Source of the DNA: Dehalococcoidia bacterium
Lineage (GTDB): Bacteria; Chloroflexota; Dehalococcoidia; Dehalococcoidales; BS750m-G39
Reading direction: 5' to 3'
Length of the DNA: 5,818 nt
Assembly: GCA_004375675.1 (NCBI GenBank)
Contig: SOKR01000067.1
Location: forward strand, 1-5,818
The notes under the pieces were generated by a model. That model was given only the letters and a program-made list of their open reading frames with translations, did not search any database and was not told the DNA's origin. How positions within the stretch are numbered: position 1 is the first letter of the stretch; every line of letters begins with the position of its first letter. A program made the translations under genes and the position numbers. This document shows positions 1 to 5,818 of this stretch, piece after piece.

Positions 1-1580
1 TTGCCGCCGAACTGGGGGTATTCGTTCTTCAGGGTGTGGTAGCCGTGGGGGCAGGCGGTGACGATGCGCTTGACCCCATAGTTCTTTAATATTTCGATGT
101 TCTTCTCCGCCTGCATCTGGAAGAGGTATTCGTTGCCCAGACGGCGGGCGGGCTCGCCGCAGCAGCTTTCTTCCGTTCCCAGGATACCGAAGTTGACGCC
201 GGCCGCCTTGAGCAGCTTGGCCGTAGCCTGGGAAATCTTGGTGCTCCTCTCTTCCAGCGCGCCGGTGCAGCCCACCCAGAATAGAATATCGATATCGCTG
301 TCGTCGGCCAGAACCTTAAGCTCCAGCCCCTCGGCCCAGTCCGTCCGCGACAGAGTAGTTCCCCGCCAGGGGTGGCCGCGGTCTTCGATGCTCCTCAATG
401 CCCCTTCCGCCGTTTCGGGGATGGACGCCTGCTCCATGACCAGGTTGCGCCTCATATCGATTATCTTTTCCACGTGCTCCACCGCCACCGGGCAGGCTTC
501 CTGGCAGGCGCGGCAGGTGGTGCAGGCCCAGATTATATCCTCGGTGATGACCTCGCCGATCATAGCCTTGGTGGGTTCGCCTCCCTTGAGCAGCCCGGGG
601 CCCTCGGTGACTAGATGTTCCTTGAGGTCGTCAATCAGGTTCTTGGGATTTAATGCTTTGCCGCTGGCCGTTGCCGGGCAGACCTCCTGGCACTGGCCGT
701 AGATGACGCAGGAATAGAGGTCTAAAAGCTGCTTGCGGTTGAAGTCGGTTATCTTGGCGGCGCCGAAGCTTTCCGCCTTCTCCAGGTCGATGGGGCGCAG
801 GGCGCCCTTGGGGGGTGGGGACTGGAGCAGGACGTTGAACATGCTGGCAATCATATGGAGGTAGCGGGAGTAGGCAATAAAGACCAGCACGAAGAGGACA
901 AAGCCCCAGTGCGCCCAGAAGAAGGCGGCGTTAGCCGCCTGAATCGCAGACGGGCTGGCGTTGGCGAAAAGATTGCTCAGCGCCTCGCTTATCGGGGGCA
1001 GGTTGGCGCCCAAGCCCACCGGGGCGTAGCCCAGGGCGATGCTGGTGGCTTCCTTAAAGAGGTGGGTTAAGGGGTGGATAAAGACCGTGACCAGTATGAC
1101 CAGCGCCTCGAAGGTCTGTTCGCCTTTAAGCCGCGGCGGCCGGATAACATAGCGGCGGATGATGGCCCAGAGAGCGCCGAGCATAATAAACGGGGCGGCG
1201 ATATCCATAACCCAGGCGTAGTAGAAGAAGAAGCTGGTGTGTTCCAGCGTTTCATGGAGGCCGAAGCCCCCGCCGATGATGATAAATATCAGGTAGAAGG
1301 GGATGTAGATAAAGAACCCCCAGGCCATAAAGGCGTGGCCCAGGCTGGCCCGGTTCTTGGCGGTCAGGTTTTTAAGCTGGCACCATTGCCCGAATACCCT
1401 GACGATGGTAGTTAAGCCCCTCTTTACCATCTGGCCGAAGCCGCCCGCGGATTGCCCCAGGAGCATATAGCGCCACAGCTGGTACATGCGGCGCAGGAAC
1501 AGCCCGATGGCCAGGGCGAACAATACCCAGAAGATAACGTAGCCCGGGATTCCCAAGTAGCTCATACTAATCGGCGACAT
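1..1580 (-). CDS. Membrane-bound HdrDE/DUF224-type Fe-S oxidoreductase (heme-b membrane domain + ferredoxin + CCG), 3'-truncated
   Basis: An uninterrupted frame of 526 codons runs off the window edge, so the C-terminus is missing. Residues 1-252 form a NarI/HdrE-like domain with about five membrane helices (near 12-34, 84-106, 117-142, 156-175, 218-240). His82, His169, His173, His224 and His242 are candidate heme b ligands. Next comes a two-cluster ferredoxin segment: motif I has Cys291, Tyr294, Cys297, Cys301-Pro; motif II is complete (Cys353, 356, 359, 363-Pro). A first CCG domain follows with Cys438, Cys473-Cys474-Gly and Cys510, but Gly513 stands at the usual last Cys. Relatives usually have a second CCG domain, which would lie outside. 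Family members link electron-transfer flavoprotein or other donors to menaquinone, or resemble heterodisulfide reductase HdrDE; the exact partner cannot be read here. The ATG at 1580 is preceded by AGGAG at 5-nt spacing. The next in-frame ATG, codon 6, is too far from it. Family call is firm, substrate is inference. Confidence 0.9.
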   Translation of the reverse strand, partial: MSPISMSYLGIPGYVIFWVLFALAIGLFLRRMYQLWRYMLLGQSAGGFGQMVKRGLTTIVRVFGQWCQLKNLTAKNRASLGHAFMAWGFFIYIPFYLIFIIIGGGFGLHETLEHTSFFFYYAWVMDIAAPFIMLGALWAIIRRYVIRPPRLKGEQTFEALVILVTVFIHPLTHLFKEATSIALGYAPVGLGANLPPISEALSNLFANASPSAIQAANAAFFWAHWGFVLFVLVFIAYSRYLHMIASMFNVLLQSPPPKGALRPIDLEKAESFGAAKITDFNRKQLLDLYSCVIYGQCQEVCPATASGKALNPKNLIDDLKEHLVTEGPGLLKGGEPTKAMIGEVITEDIIWACTTCRACQEACPVAVEHVEKIIDMRRNLVMEQASIPETAEGALRSIEDRGHPWRGTTLSRTDWAEGLELKVLADDSDIDILFWVGCTGALEERSTKISQATAKLLKAAGVNFGILGTEESCCGEPARRLGNEYLFQMQAEKNIEILKNYGVKRIVTACPHGYHTLKNEYPQFGG

Positions 1581-1648
1581 GAATTCTCCTATCTAGTTTC
1601 CTTCGGACAAAAAATATTTTATTTAGCGCAGTCGGATGACGGCGACAA
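1581..1648 (-). promoter_or_regulatory. AT-rich gap with weak candidate promoter ahead of the Fe-S oxidoreductase
   Basis: The 42 bp between the small membrane-protein stop (1623) and the oxidoreductase ATG is the only sizeable gap between genes here. It holds an AT-rich run including the perfect 10-bp palindrome AAAATATTTT (1611-1620). Read on the minus strand, TAAAAT (1616-1621) differs from the -10 consensus at one base. TTGTCG (1643-1648) could act as a -35 box: it lies 17 nt before an overlapping poorer -10, TAAATA (1620-1625), but 21 nt before TAAAAT. No arrangement has both a good -10 and good spacing. The oxidoreductase may have its own promoter, or it may simply be read through from the upstream operon. 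Confidence 0.25.
1586..1590 (-). promoter_or_regulatory. Ribosome-binding site of the Fe-S oxidoreductase gene
   Basis: The minus strand reads AGGAG followed by AATTC and then the ATG at 1580. This is a near-ideal Shine-Dalgarno at 5-nt spacing. It decides for the first ATG over the one at codon 6. Confidence 0.8.
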
Positions 1649-2108
1649 ATATGCCTATGGCTATGGCCAGTATATCGAGCGGGTGGAAGACGGCCGTGTA
1701 TTCAAAAAGCATGTTGAAGGGGATGCTAGCCAGATAGCTTATGGGTATGGCAACACCCCCGATTAGGGCCAGCCACTTACCGCGCTTGCGGTTGACGGAA
1801 CGGCCGACCACTTCGCCGATGGCATAGCCGACGCCGCCCGCCAGCAGCAGGTTGAGGAAGATGAAGGGCAGGAATTCCCGCAGTATCCCCCAGACAAAGC
1901 CGCCGGCGATAGCCATGCCCAGCGCCGTTCCGGCCGCAATCAGATAGTGCTTGGCGGAAAGGCGGTAGGTGGGCAGCTTGGATACCTTGGCGCAATCGGG
2001 GCACCTGGCCCCGACCGGTGTCTCCACCATGCATTTGGGACATATCGGCTGGCCGCACTTGCCGCAGCTTAAGTTGGTTTCAACATCGGGGTGATAGGCG
2101 CATTTCAT
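1623..2108 (-). CDS. Small membrane protein with N-terminal B-box-like zinc ribbon
   Basis: This encodes 161 aa of unknown function. Residues 3-39 carry a likely zinc-binding head with Cys3, His6, Cys15, Cys18, Cys23, Cys26, Cys36 and Cys39. That spacing resembles the B-box-like fingers found in front of rhomboid proteases and other bacterial membrane proteins, and would suit two zinc ions. After a short linker, residues 54-158 hold about four hydrophobic helices (near 55-76, 79-99, 112-132, 140-158). The first two contain Gly/Ala-rich stretches, and a basic loop (103-111) sits between helices two and three. I see no rhomboid GxSG serine motif or catalytic His, so it is not a complete rhomboid. 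The ATG is 9 bp after the plsY-like stop, with a weak GGGA ribosome-binding site, which suggests translational coupling. The zinc head probably faces the cytoplasm; its role (protein binding, membrane organisation) is not determinable from sequence. Confidence 0.85.
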   Translation of the reverse strand: MKCAYHPDVETNLSCGKCGQPICPKCMVETPVGARCPDCAKVSKLPTYRLSAKHYLIAAGTALGMAIAGGFVWGILREFLPFIFLNLLLAGGVGYAIGEVVGRSVNRKRGKWLALIGGVAIPISYLASIPFNMLFEYTAVFHPLDILAIAIGIFVAVIRLR

Positions 2109-2117
2109 CTTTCCCGA

Positions 2118-2828
2118 TTAATCCTTTCCCTCTTTGGGCTTTACCCGCTGCTGATTTATCCAGGCTTCCCGGTCCCTGATGTCGCGGTCGAAGAGCAGCC
2201 GGTTGAGCAATAGCTCCCCCGTCGTCACCGAGGCCGAAATCTGGGTGCGGCGTGGGGTCAGCCGCCTGATGACCATAATGATAAACATGGCGACAAAGCC
2301 CAGAGTCAGCGCCAGCTGTCCCGACTTAGGCTCGACGGTCACCCAGCTGACGATGGGCATAACAGCCACGGAGATGCCTATGCCCACCGGTATGCTGCGT
2401 ACGGTAAGCACGTTGGCTATCATAATTGTCATGAAGGCTATCAGCGACCAGGGTATTAAGCCGTTCAGCAGGGGGACTATCAGCGCCACTCCCATGATGG
2501 TGGCGATGCCCCTGCCGCCGCTGAAGCGCAGAAAGACGGGCCAGTTGTGCCCGACAACCGCGGCGATGCCTATGATTACCTGCTGGGTCAGGTCCAGCCC
2601 TACCAGGTGGGCTACCCAGACCGCCGGCATCGCCTTGCCGGTGTCAAAGAGGCCTACTATGACGGCTATCCAGCGGGCGCCGAGCTTTATCAGGTTGGCG
2701 CCGCCGACATTACCGCTGCCGTACTGCCTGATGTCTATCCGCCGCGTCCACCGGGCGGCCAGATAGGCGGTGGGAATGGAACCCATGAGGTAGCCGCCGA
2801 CCAGTAACAGGACAAACTCAATAGCCAT
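2118..2828 (-). CDS. plsY: PlsY-type glycerol-3-phosphate acyltransferase, divergent
   Basis: PlsY is an integral membrane enzyme that transfers an acyl group from acyl-phosphate to glycerol-3-phosphate, making lysophosphatidate, the first step of phospholipid synthesis. Family marks in this 236-aa protein are the N-terminal GSIPTAYLAAR (16-26), GSGNVGGANL (37-46), Asp62 with Lys65, and the second motif GHNWPVFLRFSGGRGIAT (93-110). Several hydrophobic helices span 5-190. Differences from the usual family are Ala44 where Thr is common after GSGNxGA, Arg106 in place of Lys in GGKG, and no clear third motif: the HxxN/GxE element expected after the last helix reads RRLTPRRTQ. The protein has a charged C-terminal tail of about 45 residues and is longer than the usual 190-215 aa. 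The ATG is 9 bp after the PHP stop, with GAGGAG (2834-2839) overlapping that stop codon. It could be the housekeeping enzyme of a divergent lineage or a paralogue with changed activity. Family confidence is high; activity is less certain. Confidence 0.87.
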   Translation of the reverse strand: MAIEFVLLLVGGYLMGSIPTAYLAARWTRRIDIRQYGSGNVGGANLIKLGARWIAVIVGLFDTGKAMPAVWVAHLVGLDLTQQVIIGIAAVVGHNWPVFLRFSGGRGIATIMGVALIVPLLNGLIPWSLIAFMTIMIANVLTVRSIPVGIGISVAVMPIVSWVTVEPKSGQLALTLGFVAMFIIMVIRRLTPRRTQISASVTTGELLLNRLLFDRDIRDREAWINQQRVKPKEGKD

Positions 2829-2833
2829 AAACT

Positions 2834-2839
2834 CTCCTC
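2834..2839 (-). promoter_or_regulatory. Ribosome-binding site of the plsY-like gene overlapping the PHP stop
   Basis: GAGGAG on the minus strand overlaps the TGA stop of the PHP gene (2838-2840) and lies 5 nt before the ATG at 2828. This arrangement is typical of translational coupling. Confidence 0.75.
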
Positions 2840-3686
2840 ATAAGATAAGGTTTGGCTCCCTCTCTTTAGCCAGGGCGATGAGCCGCTCGGCCGCTTCCAG
2901 GGGGACGTCGGCGCCGCCGATGGCGGTTTCCTCGTCGGGCTCTATGCCGTGAAAGTCGCTGCCGCCCGTGGCGATAAGGTCGTGTTTTTGCGCCAGCGCC
3001 ACCAGCCCCTCGACTTCCTCGGCGGTGTAGTCGCTGTAGTAGGCTTCCATGCCCACCAGCCCCGCCGGCTTCAGCTCTAAAATCAGCCCCTCGGGGTCTT
3101 CGCTGGTGAGGGGGTGAGCTAGCACGGGCAGGCCCCGGGCTTTGACGATTATCGCCACCGCCTCGGCGGGTAGCATCTTTTCCCGCTCCACGTAGGCGGG
3201 TTTGCCGTGCCCCAGGTATTCATCAAAGGCCTCTTTAAACGAGGGGACACAGCCTTTTTCCAGCATAGCCTGAGCGATGTGGGGGCGGCCGATGGTGCTG
3301 GTGCCGGCCAGCTCCAGGACGCGCTGCCAGGCGATATGAACGCCCAGGCCTTCCAGTTTAGCCACCATCGCTTGGGCCCGCCGCAGGCGGGACTTCTTGA
3401 AATCCTCCAGCTTGGCCAGAAGTTGGGGGTCGGTGTAGTCGATAAAGTAGCCCAGGATATGCACCTCGCCCTGGGGGATGTCGGTGCTTATTTCGATACC
3501 GGGGATAACGGTGAGCTGGGGAAGGCTCTGCGCCGCCGCTTTGGCGGCGGCAATGCCGTCCACGCTGTCGTGGTCGGCCAGGGCGATATAGACTAACCCT
3601 CGCCCCGCCGCTTCCCTAATAACCTCGATGGGGCTGAGCCGGCCGTCGGAGGCGGTGGAGTGGACGTGGAGGTCGACCTGACCCAA
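2838..3686 (-). CDS. PHP-domain metal-dependent phosphoesterase (TrpH/YciV-like)
   Basis: This encodes 282 aa, about the usual length for single-domain PHP phosphoesterases of the TrpH/YciV type. Known members hydrolyse nucleoside 3',5'-bisphosphates such as pAp and trim the 5' ends of short RNAs, using a trinuclear metal site. The metal residues all appear present: His7 and His9 in DLHVHSTASDG, Asp38-His39-Asp40 in ALADHDS, Glu65 in IPGIEIS, His76, His136 in GRPHIAQ, His191 in VLAHP, and Asp244-His246 in GGSDFHG. No polymerase or second domain is attached. The start is taken as TTG at 3686: the PHP fold begins immediately after it, and GGAGGT (3696-3701) stands 9 nt upstream. The frame stays open upstream to an ATG at 4085, but that stretch overlaps the ymdB-like gene and does not look like protein. 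The gap to the preceding stop is only 2 bp. The role in RNA or nucleotide recycling is inferred from family and neighbours; the substrate is not proven. Confidence 0.9.
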   Translation of the reverse strand: MGQVDLHVHSTASDGRLSPIEVIREAAGRGLVYIALADHDSVDGIAAAKAAAQSLPQLTVIPGIEISTDIPQGEVHILGYFIDYTDPQLLAKLEDFKKSRLRRAQAMVAKLEGLGVHIAWQRVLELAGTSTIGRPHIAQAMLEKGCVPSFKEAFDEYLGHGKPAYVEREKMLPAEAVAIIVKARGLPVLAHPLTSEDPEGLILELKPAGLVGMEAYYSDYTAEEVEGLVALAQKHDLIATGGSDFHGIEPDEETAIGGADVPLEAAERLIALAKEREPNLIL

Positions 3687-3688
3687 GG

Positions 3689-4447
3689 CTAGTCCACCTC
3701 CCGGTAGATTCGTTCGATACTCCTGGCCCGCCCCGTGTCGGCGATATCCACCATCACGGCGTTGAGGACGGACTTGCCCTTGCCCACCGAGAGGCGGTGG
3801 TGGATGCCCGTCAAAAAGCGCTGGAGAACGGCGTCGGTGTCGTCGCCGATAACCGAATCGATGGGGCCGGTCATACCGATATCGGAAACATAGGCGGTGC
3901 CCCCTCTTAAAATCTGGGTGTCGATAGTGCCCACGTGGGTGTGGGTGCCCAGGACGGCGCTGACGCGCCCGTCCAGATATCGGCCCATAGCCACCTTTTC
4001 CGAGGTGGCCTCGGCGTGGAAATCGACGATGATAATGGGCTGCTTTAATTGGCCGAGCAGCTTGTCCATGGCCTGGAAGGGGCAATCCAGGTTGCCGATA
4101 AACGTCCGTCCCATTATATTGACCACTGCCACCGAACCGACGACGATATAGCCCCGGCCCGGTACACCGGGCGGGTAGTTTAAGGGGCGCACGATAGGCA
4201 TCTGGCCCTCAAGATAGGGGAAGATCTCCTTTTGCGCCCATATGTGGTTGCCCGAGGTTATCACGTCGACGCCGGCGTCGAACAACTCCTGGGCGGTTTC
4301 CGGCGTCAGCCCGATGCCACCCGCGGCGTTCTCGCCGTTGGCGATAACCAGCTCCAGGCCGTGTTGCTGGCGGAGGTCGGGCAAGAGATGGCTTACCGCC
4401 TTCCGGCCCGGCTTGCCCACGATATCACCGATAGCTAATATCAGCAC
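3689..4447 (-). CDS. ymdB: YmdB-like calcineurin-type metallophosphoesterase (TIGR00282 family)
   Basis: This encodes 252 aa, full length for the YmdB family. Bacillus YmdB is a cytoplasmic phosphodiesterase active on cyclic nucleotides that affects biofilm and motility gene expression. The dimetal site is intact in the expected order: Asp8 in IGDIVGKPGR, Glu39-Asn40 in ANGENAAGG, Asn67-His68 in TSGNHIW, His144 in DFHAEATSEK, and His169 and His171 in GTHTHVGT. The DIGMTGP segment (189-195), also conserved in the family, is present. The start is GTG at 4447, 8 bp after the rny stop, with AGGA (4454-4457) overlapping that stop. The rny-ymdB order is also that of Bacillus subtilis, supporting both calls and suggesting coupled production. 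Downstream, its TAG stop is 2 bp from the PHP start. The family call is very secure. The physiological substrate in this organism is unknown. Confidence 0.95.
   Translation of the reverse strand: MLILAIGDIVGKPGRKAVSHLLPDLRQQHGLELVIANGENAAGGIGLTPETAQELFDAGVDVITSGNHIWAQKEIFPYLEGQMPIVRPLNYPPGVPGRGYIVVGSVAVVNIMGRTFIGNLDCPFQAMDKLLGQLKQPIIIVDFHAEATSEKVAMGRYLDGRVSAVLGTHTHVGTIDTQILRGGTAYVSDIGMTGPIDSVIGDDTDAVLQRFLTGIHHRLSVGKGKSVLNAVMVDIADTGRARSIERIYREVD
3696..3701 (-). promoter_or_regulatory. Ribosome-binding site selecting the TTG start of the PHP gene
   Basis: GGAGGT on the minus strand lies inside the last codons of the upstream gene, 9 nt before TTG at 3686. It supports this rare start codon over the ATG some 400 bp upstream. 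Confidence 0.7.
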
Positions 4448-4453
4448 CTGTTT

Positions 4454-4457
4454 TCCT
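4454..4457 (-). promoter_or_regulatory. Ribosome-binding site for the GTG start of the ymdB-like gene
   Basis: AGGA on the minus strand overlaps the rny TAG stop (4456-4458) and is 6 nt from the GTG at 4447. No ATG nearby offers a better start, and the protein aligns with its family from this residue. Confidence 0.65.
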
Positions 4458-5818
4458 ACTTGGCGTAATCTACGGCTCTGGTCTCCCGGAGCACAGTGAC
4501 CTTTATCTGCCCCGGGTATTCCAGGCCTTCTTCTATCTTCTTGACGATGTCCCGCGCCAGCCTCATCGCGCCCAGGTCGTCAATCTCTTCGGGCTTGACC
4601 AGGATGCGGATTTCGCGGCCGGCCTGAATGGCATAGGACTTTTCCACGCCCTTGAAGTCGTTGGCGATATCCTCCAGCTCCTTGAGGCGCTTGAGGTAGC
4701 GTTCCAGGGACTCGCGCCTGGCTCCGGGTCGGGCGCTGCTGACGGCGTCAGCCGCCGCCACGAGAAAGCCCCAGACGCTGGTACTATCGGTCTCGAAGTG
4801 GTGCTCGCCGACGCCCTGGACGACCTCGGGGGCCTTATCCCACTGTTTGACCAGGTCGGCGCCGATAGCAGCGTGGGGACCTTCTACTTCTCTATCCACC
4901 GCTTTGCCGATGTCGTGCAGCAGCCCCGCCTTCTTGGCGGTAGCCACGTTGACGCCCAGTTCCCCGGCAATCATGCCCGCCAGGTGGGCGACCTCGACGG
5001 AGTGGTTGAGCACGTTTTGTCCGAAGCTGGTGCGGTACTTAAGCCGCCCCAGCAGCTTGACCAACTCGGGGCGCAGCCCGTGCACACCGACCTGGTATGC
5101 CGCCTGCTCGCCCGCGTTCTGGATAGCCGCCTCAACATCTTCCTTGGTCTTGTTTACCACCTCTTCGATGCGGGCGGGGTGGATGCGCCCATCCTGGATG
5201 AGCTTGGTCAAAGCTAAGCGGGCTATCTCCCGCCGCACCGGGTCGAAGCTGGATAGGGTCACCGCTTCCGGGGTATCGTCGACGATGAGGTCGACGCCCG
5301 TCGCCTGCTCCAGAGCCCGTATGTTGCGCCCTTCACGCCCGATAAGCCTCCCCTTCATCTCGTCGCTGGGGAGGGGGACCGCCGCCACCGTTGTCTCCGT
5401 TACCACTTCGGAGGCGCAGCGCTGTATCGCCTGCGAAAGAATGTCCTGAGCTTTCTTGTCGGCTTCCTCTCTGAAGTTAGCCTCCCATTCCCGCAGGCGC
5501 CGCGAGGTCTCCTTTTCCATCTCGGTTTCTATGGCGTCGAGGAACAACTTTTTCGCCTCGGCGGTGGACATGCCCGAAATCATCTCCAGTTGTTTTAGCT
5601 GCTTGGCCCTGATTTCATCCAGTTCACTACGGACAGATGTTATCTCCTTTTCCTTGTTGGTCAGGTTGCGCTCCCGCTGCTCCGCGCCTTCCAGTTTTCG
5701 GTCCAGGGTTTCCGTCTTTTGCGACAGGCGGTTTTCCTGGCGTTGCAGTTCGGAGCGCCGTTCCCGGTAATCGGCATCGGCGGCCGACTTTGTCTTGTCG
5801 ACTTCCCGTTTTGCCTCG
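4456..5818 (-). CDS. rny: Ribonuclease Y, 5'-truncated
   Basis: RNase Y is a membrane-anchored endoribonuclease that starts mRNA decay in many bacteria lacking an RNase E-led system. The frame is open to the window edge: 453 residues are visible against about 520 in Bacillus, so roughly 60 N-terminal residues (membrane helix and start of the coiled coil) are missing. Visible residues 1-140 are highly charged coiled coil. The KH RNA-binding domain follows, with DEMKGRLIGREGRNIRALE near 152-170 and a GREG loop. The HD domain lies near 265-360, with His272, the His301-Asp302 pair in LLHDIGKA, the EHH at 338-340 and Asp357 in AAADAVSSARPGARRES. The end, IKVTVLRETRAVDYAK, is the standard family C-terminus. 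An ATG at 5583 is internal, not the start, because coiled-coil sequence continues upstream of it. It heads the visible operon and is followed 8 bp later by the ymdB-like gene. Identification is essentially certain. Confidence 0.98.
   Translation of the reverse strand, partial: EAKREVDKTKSAADADYRERRSELQRQENRLSQKTETLDRKLEGAEQRERNLTNKEKEITSVRSELDEIRAKQLKQLEMISGMSTAEAKKLFLDAIETEMEKETSRRLREWEANFREEADKKAQDILSQAIQRCASEVVTETTVAAVPLPSDEMKGRLIGREGRNIRALEQATGVDLIVDDTPEAVTLSSFDPVRREIARLALTKLIQDGRIHPARIEEVVNKTKEDVEAAIQNAGEQAAYQVGVHGLRPELVKLLGRLKYRTSFGQNVLNHSVEVAHLAGMIAGELGVNVATAKKAGLLHDIGKAVDREVEGPHAAIGADLVKQWDKAPEVVQGVGEHHFETDSTSVWGFLVAAADAVSSARPGARRESLERYLKRLKELEDIANDFKGVEKSYAIQAGREIRILVKPEEIDDLGAMRLARDIVKKIEEGLEYPGQIKVTVLRETRAVDYAK

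Noticed and set aside
97..702. 201-aa plus-strand open frame
   Set aside because: It is antisense to the ferredoxin and CCG segments of the Fe-S oxidoreductase, whose Cys motifs are clearly real. The plus-strand translation is Ser/Arg-rich and of low complexity.
1605..1622. AT-rich palindrome as a rho-independent terminator
   Set aside because: The stem would be only A-T pairs with no GC-rich hairpin, so termination is unlikely.
1452..1766. 104-aa plus-strand frame crossing the only sizeable intergenic gap
   Set aside because: It overlaps two minus-strand genes with clear domain content and shows no family resemblance.
2179..2766. 195-aa plus-strand open frame
   Set aside because: It is antisense to the plsY-like gene, which carries the recognisable family motifs. 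The plus-strand product resembles nothing and has no ribosome-binding site I trust.
3687..4085. Upstream extension of the PHP gene to an ATG at 4085, giving 415 aa
   Set aside because: The added 133 residues are rich in Arg, Pro, Gly and His, have no PHP-family character, and overlap the well-conserved ymdB-like coding sequence in another frame. The PHP fold begins right after the TTG at 3686.
4847..5449. 200-aa plus-strand open frame, along with a second one at 5456-5770
   Set aside because: Both are antisense to rny, whose KH and HD domains are unmistakable. Long antisense frames are common in GC-rich genes.
5581..5583. ATG at 5583 as the start of RNase Y
   Set aside because: The same frame continues upstream for 78 codons to the window edge, with charged coiled-coil sequence matching the family. 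The gene is simply cut by the window.

Overview
The window is one compact, GC-rich stretch of bacterial chromosome. All six genes lie on the minus strand, so transcription runs from high to low coordinates. In transcription order they are: rny (RNase Y, 5' end cut off by the window edge), a YmdB-type metallophosphoesterase, a PHP-domain phosphoesterase, a divergent PlsY-type acyltransferase, a small zinc-ribbon/four-helix membrane protein, and a large membrane Fe-S oxidoreductase of the HdrDE/DUF224 type (3' end cut off). Gaps between the first five genes are only 2 to 9 bp, and ribosome-binding sites sit on or just after the preceding stop codon. They therefore look like one translationally coupled operon. 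The only larger gap is 42 bp of AT-rich sequence (1581-1622) before the Fe-S oxidoreductase, which could carry a separate promoter. I see no tRNA, rRNA, CRISPR, mobile element or convincing terminator.

The organism is probably an anaerobic or facultative bacterium that uses RNase Y rather than an RNase E-centred system. The gene mix (rny-ymdB pair, PHP protein, PlsY, zinc-ribbon membrane protein, fused heme-b/Fe-S/CCG oxidoreductase) fits Chloroflexota of the Dehalococcoidia type. A Firmicutes-like or deltaproteobacterial source cannot be excluded. This is an inference from gene content; there is no marker gene to settle it.

5818-2838 is an RNA/nucleotide-turnover block. RNase Y is an mRNA-cleaving endonuclease at the membrane. 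The YmdB-like enzyme belongs to a family with cyclic-nucleotide phosphodiesterase activity. The PHP protein belongs to a family acting on nucleoside 3',5'-bisphosphates and short RNA ends. 2828-1623 holds two membrane proteins, one probably for phospholipid synthesis and one of unknown role. 1580-1 encodes an oxidoreductase expected to pass electrons between a soluble donor or acceptor (for example an electron-transfer flavoprotein) and the quinone pool.

The most notable point is in the oxidoreductase. Its first ferredoxin-like motif has Tyr where the second cluster Cys should be, giving the pattern seen in [3Fe-4S] sites of succinate dehydrogenase iron-sulfur subunits. Its first CCG domain also lacks the last Cys. 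The PlsY-like protein departs from the family at several conserved positions, and the small zinc-ribbon protein pairs a B-box-like head with an unassigned membrane domain.
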